Translations under genes and position numbers: made by a program
Shown: positions 1-8,944 of the stretch, piece after piece
Layout: every line of letters begins with the position of its first letter
How positions within the stretch are numbered: position 1 is the stretch's first letter
Assembly (NCBI GenBank): GCA_017557665.1
Contig: JAFYYI010000031.1
Span: 75,290-139,289 of the forward strand
Length of the DNA: 64,000 nucleotides
Direction of reading: 5' to 3'
Origin: Muribaculaceae bacterium
GTDB lineage: Bacteria > Bacteroidota > Bacteroidia > Bacteroidales > Muribaculaceae
Notes under the pieces: generated by a model
What the model was told of the DNA's origin: nothing
The model's database searches: none
Seen by the model: only the letters and a program-made list of their open reading frames with translations

Positions 1-1530
1 AGTCTGTCCCTGAACAGCCTTCACACTCACCAGGGTGAGGCCAGCGGGTAGAATGATATCGCACTGCAGGGCGTTGTAAGCGCTGGCGTTGTCGAGTTCA
101 ACGTTCAGTTCACACTGTTCACCGGGACGCATCGACACGTCGTCGATGTGCAGGCCGTCGGAGACATTCACCACATGAGCCGCATAGCTGCCCGGATTCA
201 GAATGATATCAATGACCATATTGACATCGGCGAGTCCAGTCTCTCCGTCCTCATTGACATCAGCACGCTGCATGATTTCATCACTGAACTGTTCGCCCAG
301 GACTATGCTGATCAACGTGTTGATGTCAGCGATATTCACCTCGCCATCAATGTTCACATCGCCCAACAGACCCTTGGTTTCATACATGAAATCCATCCAC
401 TGCTGAGTCAACCTGTATTGCTCAAACGATTCCTCGGGAACCGTCAAGGGGACAGAGCGCTGTTTCACGCCCTCCCACACTTTCTCGCCCAGGGCAGGCA
501 CTTCCACGGCATGGCAAGTCAACGCCTTCATGCCCGTCATACCCGCCATGGCACGTGTACCCAGCCACGACAAAGTTGCCGGCAGTTCCACGTTTACCAG
601 GCTCGATACGTTGTAGAAGGCGTAATCCCCCACCTCGCTCACTCCTGTGAGGTTAAGGGGGGACTTCAGGCCTGTTCCGGCCAGAATATAGTCGCTCAGA
701 TTTGTCACTTGGCCTCCCAAGGTCAGCGACTGCAGAGCGGTATCATACATCCAGGCACCGGTTCCCACGCTCGTCACGTTTGACGGAAGCTTGACCTCGG
801 TAACGGGTGACTGGACCATCGCCCAATCCCCTATCGTCGTCAAGTGTTTGCTAGCGGTCAAGTCAACGGAGCTGACACCCGCACCCGCAAGCGCACGTTC
901 ACCGATGGTCTGGACCGGTCCCGGCAGGAAAGTCGTCAGGGCAGGGCAGTCCATCAGCGCTGTCGGTTCAATGGTTGTCAAGCAGCTTGACGGCTCAACG
1001 CTAAAACTGGTGAGAGACAGGCAACGCATAAAAGCACCGGCACCCACCTTCTCAACGCTGGCAGGCAACGTCACGCTCGTCAGGGCAGAGCATCCGGCAA
1101 AGGCATAGTCACCGATGGCGGTCAGCGTGGACGGCATGACCACCTCGACCAGGCTGGAGCATCCGGCAAAGGCGCCCTCATCGATACGTTTCAAGCCCGA
1201 CGGCAATTTCACACTTGTCAAGCCCAGTCCTCCAAAAGCACAGACTGGCAACTCATCACTGGCAAAATCGACATGCCAATAATGATGTTGAGACGTACTG
1301 CAGGCAACAATCTCCACATCAGTCAAGTCAAGGGTCTTGAGTTCGTGCAGGTGGTCGGCAATGTAATAGAAATCCAATGCATTCATGGTTCCGGTCACCG
1401 TCAGTTCGGTGATTCCTTCATCAGCAATGCCATTCGACAATGTGCCAGCAGTGGATGACACTTCAAGCGCTTCAAGCCTGAATGCCATCAAGACCAGCAT
1501 CAGCAATATCGTTATGTTTTTCACATTCAT
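1..1530 (-). CDS. BspA-like leucine-rich-repeat protein with dockerin repeats (3' end outside window)
   Basis: I translated this by eye because the gene runs off the left edge without a stop. It starts at ATG 1530-1528 (MNVKNITILLMLVLMAF, a signal peptide), followed by repeated LRR_5/BspA-type units such as IDEGAFAGCSSL, IGDYAFAGCSAL and VGAGAFMRCLSL. Two dockerin-type calcium loops follow (GDVNIDGEVNIADIN and ADVNEDGETGLADVN), then the start of a cohesin-like beta domain (MRPGEQCELNVELDN). It parallels the next gene upstream (1818-3947) domain by domain, so the two are tandem paralogues. BspA-like proteins are surface or secreted adhesion proteins; the ligand cannot be told. A consensus promoter lies 29 bp upstream of the start. 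The missing C-terminus probably carries the same tail as its paralogue. Confidence 0.85.
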   Translation of the reverse strand, partial: MNVKNITILLMLVLMAFRLEALEVSSTAGTLSNGIADEGITELTVTGTMNALDFYYIADHLHELKTLDLTDVEIVACSTSQHHYWHVDFASDELPVCAFGGLGLTSVKLPSGLKRIDEGAFAGCSSLVEVVMPSTLTAIGDYAFAGCSALTSVTLPASVEKVGAGAFMRCLSLTSFSVEPSSCLTTIEPTALMDCPALTTFLPGPVQTIGERALAGAGVSSVDLTASKHLTTIGDWAMVQSPVTEVKLPSNVTSVGTGAWMYDTALQSLTLGGQVTNLSDYILAGTGLKSPLNLTGVSEVGDYAFYNVSSLVNVELPATLSWLGTRAMAGMTGMKALTCHAVEVPALGEKVWEGVKQRSVPLTVPEESFEQYRLTQQWMDFMYETKGLLGDVNIDGEVNIADINTLISIVLGEQFSDEIMQRADVNEDGETGLADVNMVIDIILNPGSYAAHVVNVSDGLHIDDVSMRPGEQCELNVELDNASAYNALQCDIILPAGLTLVSVKAVQGQT

Positions 1531-1558
1531 TGGTCTCGCAGATTAGACGTTAGAAATG

Positions 1559-1589
1559 CAAAGATAGTGCAAGCCATGCACAGAACAAA
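1559..1589 (-). promoter_or_regulatory. Bacteroidetes-type promoter of the 1-1530 gene
   Basis: On the minus strand TTTG (1589-1586) is followed after 19 bp by TATCTTTG (1566-1559), matching the Bacteroidetes sigma consensus TTTG-N19-21-TAnnTTTG. The -7 box ends 29 bp before the ATG. The -33 box falls inside the first copy of the duplicated 61-bp element. Confidence 0.75.
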
Positions 1590-1728
1590 ATGAAAAAACT
1601 TTTTTTTTCATTTTTTATGTCATGGCGAAGCCTATCTTGCCCGAGCAACAGCGAGGGAACGATAGTGCACAGAACAAAATGAAAAAACTTTTTTTTTTCA
1701 TTTTTTATGTCATGGCGAAGCCTATCTT
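1578..1728. repeat. 61-62 bp element duplicated in direct orientation
   Basis: Copies lie at 1578-1638 and 1667-1728, nearly identical, from GCACAGAACAAAATG to GCGAAGCCTATCTT. Each contains an AT-only inverted repeat (AAAATGAAAAAA / TTTTTTCATTTT) followed by ATGTCATGGCGAAGCC. Only the copy next to the gene supplies the -33 promoter box; the other lacks the TATCTTTG box. It may be a local duplication of a promoter or terminator element. Confidence 0.8.
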
Positions 1729-1755
1729 AGCGAGGAGACACGTTGATACCGGCAT

Positions 1756-1791
1756 AAAAAAGTGGAGGCGCAATCGGTATTGCGTCTCCAC
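1756..1791 (-). terminator. Intrinsic terminator after the 1818-3947 gene
   Basis: The arms GTGGAGACGCAAT and ATTGCGCCTCCAC (read on the minus strand, one G-T pair) are followed directly by six T. The hairpin begins 26 bp after the stop codon of the LRR gene. Confidence 0.85.
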
Positions 1792-1817
1792 AAATTAGTC
1801 TGCGGTCTGCTAAAATC

Positions 1818-3947
1818 TTACTTGATTACCTTCACCGTGCTCGTGGTGCCATCGGTATAGGTGGTGACCATGATGTTGACACCAGCAAACGGGGTGTCGC
1901 TCTCCTGGCCAGCCACGTTGATGTAACGCACTGCGACTACCTCATTGGCGACAGTTACCTGCTCAACTCCAGTAACGTCGTTCAGACGGGTTACCGAGCT
2001 GCCAGCAAGATAGATATCGCCCTTGGTGGTCACCAGCTGCACATTGGCGAATTCCACCTCGGCATTGTCGGGGTTGAAGTCATCGCCAGCGGTCACCGTC
2101 AGGCGCAGCACGGTGCCCTCGTCACTGTTGAAGCTTGCCATGTCCATCGACAGGCCAATCAGTGTGTAGACATTCTGCTCTTCCTCATGGCGCTGCATGT
2201 AGAAATCGTGGCCATTGCCGCGTTCAACACCCTCGACAGCGGTGAGCGTCACGCCCTGCGGCAAAATCAGCTCACACTGCATGGCACCATAGCTACGCTC
2301 GGTATTGTTGAGCGACACATTGATGGTGCGTGTCTCACCGGGACGCAAGGATGCCGAAGGCATCACCAGTTCATCACTTGTGGCGTCAAATCGGTCAACG
2401 ATTGCACTATGGATATCGTCTACCCTCTGCTTTGAAGAGCTATTCAGCACGTAGTTAATCAGCACGATAGCATCTGAAATGGTCACCTCATCGTCATCAT
2501 TGACATTGGCAGCATCCAGGTTGATGCCTGCAGGATTATCATTCAAGATGTAGTTGATCAGCAGGATGGCATCAGAGATATTCACAAAGCCGTCATCGTT
2601 CACGTCACCCCAGGTGAAGTCATTCTTGAAGAAGAAGTACATCCACTGGTCAGCGGCTTTATACATCGCGGTGCTCTCATTGCTGGGAGTAAGCAGAAGT
2701 ACCGAAGGCTGGTCCACACCGGCCCACACGTTCTCACCCAATTCGGGAACCTCCTCGGCAGCTGTCTTGAGGTTCTTCATGCCAGTCATGCCGGCCATGG
2801 CATAGTCACCCAACCAGGTGATGGTGGCGGGCAGGAACATCGTGTCAATCTCCTGACTGACGTTATAGAAAGCGTAGTCACCGATAGAAATCACACCACG
2901 GGTCAAGAGGTTGCCAGCATTCAGCACCGTGTCACCGGCGAAGGCATAATTGCTCACTCTCTCAAGGGTGAGATGAGGACGGAAAGCCGAAAAACGGGGA
3001 CCCACTGTAGGTTCCAACTTACTCTTATCAGCTTTAGTGTCCGGGCCTTGACCACTCATGTCACGCAGGCCAGGCAGGGTCACCTTAGCAAGCTGACGGT
3101 TGTGAGCCAGCGCGCCCTCACCGAGGTTGTTCATACCGTCGGTAAGCTCAATGCTACGGAGCTCGGTCTGAGCAAAAGCCCAGTCGCCGATAGCACCCAA
3201 ACCCAATTTCTTGATATCAATCTGCTGAAGACCCGAATTGATAAAGGCTTCCTCGCTGATTCTCGACATGGTGCACTTCGGGTCAAAGTTGACCGTTGTC
3301 AATGCACGGCAACCGTTGAAGGCGCCCTTGCCGATGGACTTCACCTCACGACCAATCTGGACATTGCTCAAGTTGAAGTCGCCCAGGAATGCGTAGTCGG
3401 AGATAGTGTAGCTGTTGATATTGGCACTCACCAGCGATTCACAACGTGAGAAGACGCCACGGCCCATTCCCTTCACGGTCGCGGGCAGCTCAATGCTGGT
3501 CAATGCGGTACCTGCAAAGGCAAAGTCGTCGATGTAGGTCAACGAGGCGGGCAACGTGATGCTGCTCAACTGGTAGCAACCGGCAAAGGCTGCATAGCCA
3601 ATCACCTCCACTGTAGAGGGCAGAGCCACCGACGTCAACTTCTTGCCGAAGAAAGCGGTACGGGGAATCTCATTACCTGCAAACGACGAGAGGGTACCGT
3701 AGAGCACCTTGCCGCCGTCCACGGGCAGAATGGTCACCTGACTCAGGTCCAGTGATGTCAAGTCGGTCAGCTCATCGGTGATGAACAGGAAATCACGGGC
3801 ATCCATCGTGCCGGTAACAGTCAGTTGGGAAATCTGGGTGTTCTGCACCAGTTGGGACAGTTGTCCAGCCGTGTTATTAACGGTCACGGCGTGAACGCCC
3901 AGGGTCGTCATTGCTGCGGTAAACAGCAAGAAAAGCAATTTGCGCAT
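1818..3947 (-). CDS. Secreted BspA-like LRR protein with dockerin pair, cohesin-like domain and C-terminal tail
   Basis: 709 aa. Residues 1-20 are a signal peptide (MRKLLFLLFTAAMTTLGVHA). LRR_5/BspA-type repeats fill about 50-440 (IGYAAFAGCYQL, IDDFAFAGTAL, IGKGAFNGCRAL). Two dockerin-type loops follow at about 447-500 (GDVNDDGFVNISDAIL; NVNDDDEVTISDAIV). Residues about 520-660 resemble a cohesin-type beta sandwich (LRPGETRTINVSLNN, AMQCELILPQGV). The last 40 residues (VRYINVAGQES...PFAGVNIMVTTY...VKVIK) nearly match the tail of the neighbouring 1413-aa protein, which suggests a shared sorting or anchoring signal. Likely exported to the surface; ligand unknown. It has its own -7 promoter element and terminator, so it is probably monocistronic. 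Confidence 0.9.
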   Translation of the reverse strand: MRKLLFLLFTAAMTTLGVHAVTVNNTAGQLSQLVQNTQISQLTVTGTMDARDFLFITDELTDLTSLDLSQVTILPVDGGKVLYGTLSSFAGNEIPRTAFFGKKLTSVALPSTVEVIGYAAFAGCYQLSSITLPASLTYIDDFAFAGTALTSIELPATVKGMGRGVFSRCESLVSANINSYTISDYAFLGDFNLSNVQIGREVKSIGKGAFNGCRALTTVNFDPKCTMSRISEEAFINSGLQQIDIKKLGLGAIGDWAFAQTELRSIELTDGMNNLGEGALAHNRQLAKVTLPGLRDMSGQGPDTKADKSKLEPTVGPRFSAFRPHLTLERVSNYAFAGDTVLNAGNLLTRGVISIGDYAFYNVSQEIDTMFLPATITWLGDYAMAGMTGMKNLKTAAEEVPELGENVWAGVDQPSVLLLTPSNESTAMYKAADQWMYFFFKNDFTWGDVNDDGFVNISDAILLINYILNDNPAGINLDAANVNDDDEVTISDAIVLINYVLNSSSKQRVDDIHSAIVDRFDATSDELVMPSASLRPGETRTINVSLNNTERSYGAMQCELILPQGVTLTAVEGVERGNGHDFYMQRHEEEQNVYTLIGLSMDMASFNSDEGTVLRLTVTAGDDFNPDNAEVEFANVQLVTTKGDIYLAGSSVTRLNDVTGVEQVTVANEVVAVRYINVAGQESDTPFAGVNIMVTTYTDGTTSTVKVIK

Positions 3948-3993
3948 ACTGATTTTCTATAATGTTTTTTGTAATTATTTCAGTTTTAACCTG

Positions 3994-4001
3994 CAAATGT
4001 A
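3994..4001 (-). promoter_or_regulatory. -7 promoter box of the 709-aa LRR gene
   Basis: The minus strand reads TACATTTG, a match to TAnnTTTG, 46 bp before the ATG. No TTTG is seen at the expected -33 position, so this is a partial promoter match. Confidence 0.5.
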
Positions 4002-4122
4002 CACATTATTTGAGTACCAGCACTAGTTTTAACCATTTTTTAGCTTTCAACCGCATTGAGATTATCGGGTTTTATAGGTTTCTGAGGCCAGTGTTATGGA
4101 TAGTGGGGCTGTGAACAGCATG

Positions 4123-4160
4123 AAAAAAAGCGGGCCGCCCCGACTGGAGCCGCCCGCCCA
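4123..4160 (-). terminator. Intrinsic terminator after the 1413-aa gene
   Basis: A GC-rich hairpin with outer arms GCGGGC (4130-4135) and GCCCGC (4152-4157) is followed on the minus strand by seven T. It lies about 35 bp after the stop codon of the upstream gene. Confidence 0.85.
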
Positions 4161-4192
4161 AAAAATATCGATTCTCTTGTTGAGAAATCCGC

Positions 4193-7100
4193 TTATCTGA
4201 TTACCTTAGCCGTGGAGACAGTGCCGTCGTTGTAACGTGTCACAACAATATTGACACCCTCAAACGGCTCAGCACTTTCCACACCAATGACGTTGTAGTA
4301 ACGTACACTCTCAACCACCTTCTTGCCAATCAATTCCTTGACAGCAGTCACGTTACCCGATGAGGTTGAACCAGCGTTCAGCGGGTAAACGATATAGGCG
4401 GGATCAGTCTCCATGCCGTCAGCGTAAGGCTGGATGCGACGAGGCGCACCATTACCGCCTGCAGCCCACACGCTCGAAGCGGGATTCTTGCGGACAATCG
4501 CATCAAAGCCGTAGAGCATTTCCTCGCTGCCATAGGTGCTGGAATTCGAAGGCTCGAAGCAATTCTCAACCGAGCTTTCACTGGTCACATTGGCATCCTC
4601 ACAGAGCGACATGTCAGCCTTGAAACTGCCACGGAACTGCCAACCGTTGACATCATTGCCTTCACGGGCCGGAGCGACAAAGTAGCTGTCGCCGCCCACG
4701 TAGTAAGCCCAAACGACCAAGCATTCCTCATGGGGCTTGGCGTCCATGAAGAAGAAGTACTGTCCACCGAGGTCGTCTTCGCGATAACTCAAGGCACCAT
4801 CAGCGTCAATGTTCTCCATCAGGAAGTTAGCTGTGCAGTAGATATTAGGCGTATATTCAGAGCCTGATTCCACTTCGGGTGCATCACCAACCACGATTGT
4901 GGGGTTCAGCGCATCGACGTAGGTACCTTTAACGGCAGATGCCTTGAGAAGCTTGTTCTCATACTGGTTCTTTAACAGATCCAGCTTGGCTTGATAGGCC
5001 GACGGGTCGGCCGTCTTGTCTACAACTTCAGTCGGAATCAAGATCTCAATCCAGTTGCTCTGGTCATAGTCACGCTGCTCAACAGCGTTGGTGAAGGTTT
5101 TATCCTGGTTCTGATACTCAATCAAGTACTCTTCTTGACCATCGGTGGGATAACGCTTGTTAGCGTACCCCTCATCGTCCTTGGCAAAGATAGCGAACTT
5201 GTGCTGATTGTCATCCCATGTTACCTTGGCGGCAACCAATTCGTCGGAAATGGTGTAATTCTCGTTGACGACACCCGTATTTACCAAGTCGCTGAGGCTC
5301 AAGACGGTTTCGGAAGCACAATTATACGTTAATTCAATTGAGTGAACATAGACACGTGCGCCTGCCGCGGTATTGGCTATGGTTAGCGTATTGATCTCGC
5401 TGCCATCAAAGTTAAAGACATAGTCGGCAAAGTTATCTTGAGGTGCAGTGATGCTAACAGTCTTGCCGTTTGTATCAACATCGGTTGAAACTTTCAGTTC
5501 ACAACCGCTATCATTGCCATAACGTGCAGCATTGATGGTCACCTTGATCAACTTGCAGGATCCGCCAAATGCCGACAGGTCGAGCGTGAACGACACTTCT
5601 CCAGTGTAGTTACCGCTACCAAACCTCATAGATTCATATGTTGAGCTGGTCCACACTTTCGTAACAGTGCCGCCCGATATATACTCTGTTCCCTCACCAA
5701 TGTGAGTAACAAACGTATTCCATTGACTCATCTCGCCATTATTGGATTGAGGATCAAATATAATATCGGCGGTACAGGTAGTGGTCTGGGCCACACGGGT
5801 ATAGGTAACCTGAGCCGTCACGGTTTCTCCGTTATGGCTTGCTCGTGCATAGACAGTAATCGTGCCTCCAATGCTGGTCACCTCGGGAGTGATGAAACCA
5901 TCATCGGCATCGTAGGTCTGCCAATTTGTGCCATCAAAACTGTACTCAATGACAGCATCAGCCACATTAGACTCAATCATACCGCTCACCGTGGTGCCAG
6001 AGAAGGTATGGCCATCGGCAGGCGTGATAGCTACGGTCATCGGTAACTTGTAGCCCGTCACTGTAACGGTTGCGCTTGCGGTGCCATTGGTCAAGGTGAT
6101 TGTGGCCTCATCCGGATTATTCTGGGTGGCAGTACCGCTATAGGTCACGGTCAGTGTACCATTCTCGAGGGTTGCACTGTAGTTCGCCGCACCAGTGCCA
6201 CTGATGTTGACGCTCGTCGTGCCAGTCGTGTTATTCTCGGTAACAGTAACGGTCTGGGACTGCGGCGTGCCGTCAGCTGGATTGACGAAGCTCAGCGACG
6301 ACTCATCCACCGTGATGCTCGGCTCGGCGCTGGCCTGACGCTGGTAGATGTAAACAGGCTGCTGGCCAGAAGCGTAGCACGAGAAGATGTCAGTATTTGT
6401 ACTAACACCGTTGTTTGCGTTATACCTCAGATTCTTGCGTTGACCAGAACCTTGGAACACAACGGATGCAGCATTACCGCTGCCAATTGTAATGGTTGCA
6501 AGACTTGTTCCAGTTCCATTTCCATCTTTATCCTTCGTCTGCAGCTGATTGCTGGTACCCGTAGTAGAATTTAGGTACTGGTCGTCACTGGTCTTGAAAT
6601 ACCAACCACCGGTTCCGGCCTCAAGAGTGAAAATCTGAGTGCTCTCGGTTGCAGTAACCTTCAGTGCGTTCGTTACAGTGACCGCGGTACCATAATAGTT
6701 ATTGGTATTCCTCTGACCCATGGTGCGGGCTTCATTGCTTGCCTCACCCTTATTGACTATGATCACCTCATTACCTGCGTTCAGGTCGTTGACATTGGTC
6801 ACGAGGACAAAGTCATCGCTACTCTCAGTTTCTTTAGTAATGGTGAATGTGCCGTTACTTGCATCAATGGTGATGGTGTAGGTACCAGCCTCAGGGAACC
6901 AGATGGGATGATACTTGACAGGATTATCATTTGTCGGGTCGGTATCAAGGTTACCACTGGTATTGTCACCAAATCGCCAATCGCCGCCATTGGTATCAGC
7001 ACCGATAAAGAGGCGGTTGGCATCATTCTCCCAGTTATAGGTTTCACCAGTCTTCCTGGTAAAGAGAATGCGGGAGTCGGCGGGAACGTTTGTCAACGTA

Positions 7101-8434
7101 GCAGTGTAGATACCATTGCTATTGGTCATTGCCGTTGCTGCACCGGCCGAGAAATCCCAACCACTGCCATAATTGCCGACAACGAACAGGTCGGCCACAT
7201 AGGTCACGTTAACGAAAGTCTCAATGATGTTATTGGCAACTCGGACTGTTCCGGTAGCACTCAGGTCGCGTCCAGTATAGTTCACAGTCACCGTACCGTT
7301 AACCGAACCACCATGGTTTATAAATCCCCACCACTGGTCATCGGTAGTCGTTGAAAATGAGCCAACAGGAACCGTCACTCCCACGTTATCATTGCCCAAG
7401 TAGGAACCTTCAACGGTGAAGGTGTTGCCCACGCCACTGTCACTAATGGTCAACTCATCAGTTGACACGAGCAACAGCGGATCGCCTGTGGAAACCTCGG
7501 TGGCTGAGAGGAGATTGAACTGAATTTCGTTATTGTATAGGGTGACAATACCTGTCACATTATAGGTCTTGCCCTGGGTGAGGGATACAAGACCATACTG
7601 GTTGCGCAGATGGAAAGTCGTTCCACCAATCTGGATGTAGTAGTCATTACCGCTCGCGCTGGTAACGGTCACGTTGCTCAATGAAGCATACTTGTTGATG
7701 TCGTCATTGGTGAGCGTGCTCAACGGCAGGGGATCAACCGTGCCGACATTGGTTGAACTGCCGACATTGCTGGGACTGGAAAATTCCGGAATGCCATTAT
7801 ACACGACATTGGTAGCCTTCCATCCGGTGTTAAGTATATCACCATTGTTATACGTGCCAAGGCCACTGCCATAAATCAGGCCGCTGCCGCTGCCATCACG
7901 AATCCACAGGTTGGAACCGTTCTGATAGGTAACCACCGCATTGCCAGTGAACACGAATTGCGTATTTGGGTCCGTGCCATATGCTTCGGCGATCGTTGCC
8001 ACCTCGGTAATCGATGACGCGCCAGATGTCGTGACGACAATCTGTGAAGCGCGCGTCTGAGCCGCATTACGAATCGTGAAACTGCTTGAAGAGCCTGTCC
8101 ACGTGACAGTAGTACCACTCAGGGAAAAAGATCCTACACTTGGAGTAGACCCGGATAATACATTCGCATAACTGCTTGATGTACAAGTAAACGCTACAGA
8201 AGTAATTTCTCCATTTGTTGAAGAAATCGTAATCGTTCCATTGTAAAAACGATAATCAGGATAAGCTAAACCAGCAGATGTACTACTGATGGTAATGCCA
8301 TCCTTGGTCATGCTATCGTTTGATGTGTTTGTCGTTGAGCCCACATCGGTGCCTGCGACAAACGTCACCGTTTCTGCCCAACCGACGCCGAAGGCCAATA
8401 GGGCTGTTAAGAAAAAGGTAAGTAAATTTTTCAT
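4193..8434 (-). CDS. Large multidomain secreted protein (adhesin/carbohydrate-binding-like)
   Basis: 1413 aa. The signal peptide is MKNLLTFFLTALLAFGVGWA. What follows is a chain of beta-rich modules: an OB-fold-like module at about 140-310 (FVFTGNAVVTYQNGSNLWIRD), a carbohydrate-binding-like module at about 418-540 (LFVVGNYGSGWDFSAGAAT), a repeat-type Ig module at about 710-800, and a chitobiase C-terminal-like module at about 805-890 (IEYSFDGTNWQTYD). The C-terminal 40 residues (VRYYNVIGVES, PFEGVNIVVTRY, STAKVIR) match the tail of the 709-aa LRR protein. No catalytic domain is recognised. Module names rest on short motif resemblance and are tentative. Expected to be exported and surface-exposed. 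A consensus promoter lies about 260 bp upstream, giving an unusually long leader. Confidence 0.85.
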   Translation of the reverse strand: MKNLLTFFLTALLAFGVGWAETVTFVAGTDVGSTTNTSNDSMTKDGITISSTSAGLAYPDYRFYNGTITISSTNGEITSVAFTCTSSSYANVLSGSTPSVGSFSLSGTTVTWTGSSSSFTIRNAAQTRASQIVVTTSGASSITEVATIAEAYGTDPNTQFVFTGNAVVTYQNGSNLWIRDGSGSGLIYGSGLGTYNNGDILNTGWKATNVVYNGIPEFSSPSNVGSSTNVGTVDPLPLSTLTNDDINKYASLSNVTVTSASGNDYYIQIGGTTFHLRNQYGLVSLTQGKTYNVTGIVTLYNNEIQFNLLSATEVSTGDPLLLVSTDELTISDSGVGNTFTVEGSYLGNDNVGVTVPVGSFSTTTDDQWWGFINHGGSVNGTVTVNYTGRDLSATGTVRVANNIIETFVNVTYVADLFVVGNYGSGWDFSAGAATAMTNSNGIYTATLTNVPADSRILFTRKTGETYNWENDANRLFIGADTNGGDWRFGDNTSGNLDTDPTNDNPVKYHPIWFPEAGTYTITIDASNGTFTITKETESSDDFVLVTNVNDLNAGNEVIIVNKGEASNEARTMGQRNTNNYYGTAVTVTNALKVTATESTQIFTLEAGTGGWYFKTSDDQYLNSTTGTSNQLQTKDKDGNGTGTSLATITIGSGNAASVVFQGSGQRKNLRYNANNGVSTNTDIFSCYASGQQPVYIYQRQASAEPSITVDESSLSFVNPADGTPQSQTVTVTENNTTGTTSVNISGTGAANYSATLENGTLTVTYSGTATQNNPDEATITLTNGTASATVTVTGYKLPMTVAITPADGHTFSGTTVSGMIESNVADAVIEYSFDGTNWQTYDADDGFITPEVTSIGGTITVYARASHNGETVTAQVTYTRVAQTTTCTADIIFDPQSNNGEMSQWNTFVTHIGEGTEYISGGTVTKVWTSSTYESMRFGSGNYTGEVSFTLDLSAFGGSCKLIKVTINAARYGNDSGCELKVSTDVDTNGKTVSITAPQDNFADYVFNFDGSEINTLTIANTAAGARVYVHSIELTYNCASETVLSLSDLVNTGVVNENYTISDELVAAKVTWDDNQHKFAIFAKDDEGYANKRYPTDGQEEYLIEYQNQDKTFTNAVEQRDYDQSNWIEILIPTEVVDKTADPSAYQAKLDLLKNQYENKLLKASAVKGTYVDALNPTIVVGDAPEVESGSEYTPNIYCTANFLMENIDADGALSYREDDLGGQYFFFMDAKPHEECLVVWAYYVGGDSYFVAPAREGNDVNGWQFRGSFKADMSLCEDANVTSESSVENCFEPSNSSTYGSEEMLYGFDAIVRKNPASSVWAAGGNGAPRRIQPYADGMETDPAYIVYPLNAGSTSSGNVTAVKELIGKKVVESVRYYNVIGVESAEPFEGVNIVVTRYNDGTVSTAKVIR

Positions 8435-8690
8435 TTTTTTCGTAACTGTTTAATTATTAATACTTTGAATTGGATATGCACTGGTTGTTTACAGGTCCAT
8501 CAACCATCCTTTATCATGGCGATGGAGAGGAGTAATGGAAAGACAGATAAAAAAAATGGCACTCAAAATCATTCAAGCTGTGTGGTGAAGAACACCAAAC
8601 AACTGAAAGACAATGAATTCCATCATTGAAACTATTTTTTTCATATCTTAATTACCACAGCGTCCCCCACATAGGGGACTCCCTTATCTG
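8435..8690 (-). other. Long 5' leader of the 1413-aa gene
   Basis: About 255 nt separate the promoter at 8695-8726 from the ATG at 8434. The leader has a short hairpin (GTCCCC/GGGGAC, 8662-8679) near its start and A-rich tracts. No credible ORF or recognisable riboswitch core was seen. Confidence 0.5.
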
Positions 8691-8694
8691 GCGG

Positions 8695-8726
8695 CAAAAG
8701 TAAGCATTAATGTCAACTTGTACAAA
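8695..8726 (-). promoter_or_regulatory. Promoter of the 1413-aa gene
   Basis: On the minus strand TTTG (8726-8723) is followed after 20 bp by TACTTTTG (8702-8695), a full match to the Bacteroidetes housekeeping consensus. Confidence 0.7.
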
Positions 8727-8885
8727 AAAATTGACAGATTTTTCAACAGTTCCTTCGTTTTTTCCCGTTATTCATTCACCTGTATTTCATTAACACCCCT
8801 TTCTTGACTTGCCAGTAAGCGGTTTGAGGTCTGCATTCTAACACTTTTTAACATGTTAAAACAAGGTTATTGATGGAAAAGGCAC

Positions 8886-8893
8886 TACTTTTG
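8886..8893 (+). promoter_or_regulatory. -7 promoter box of the tubulin-like/Hsp70-like operon
   Basis: TACTTTTG matches TAnnTTTG and ends 51 bp before the ATG of the first plus-strand gene. No good -33 TTTG is present. It is divergent from the 1413-aa gene promoter about 160 bp away. Confidence 0.55.
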
Positions 8894-8944
8894 CTATTTA
8901 ATGGGATAATGTACCCATATTAGAAAGATTTATCCACTGATAGA

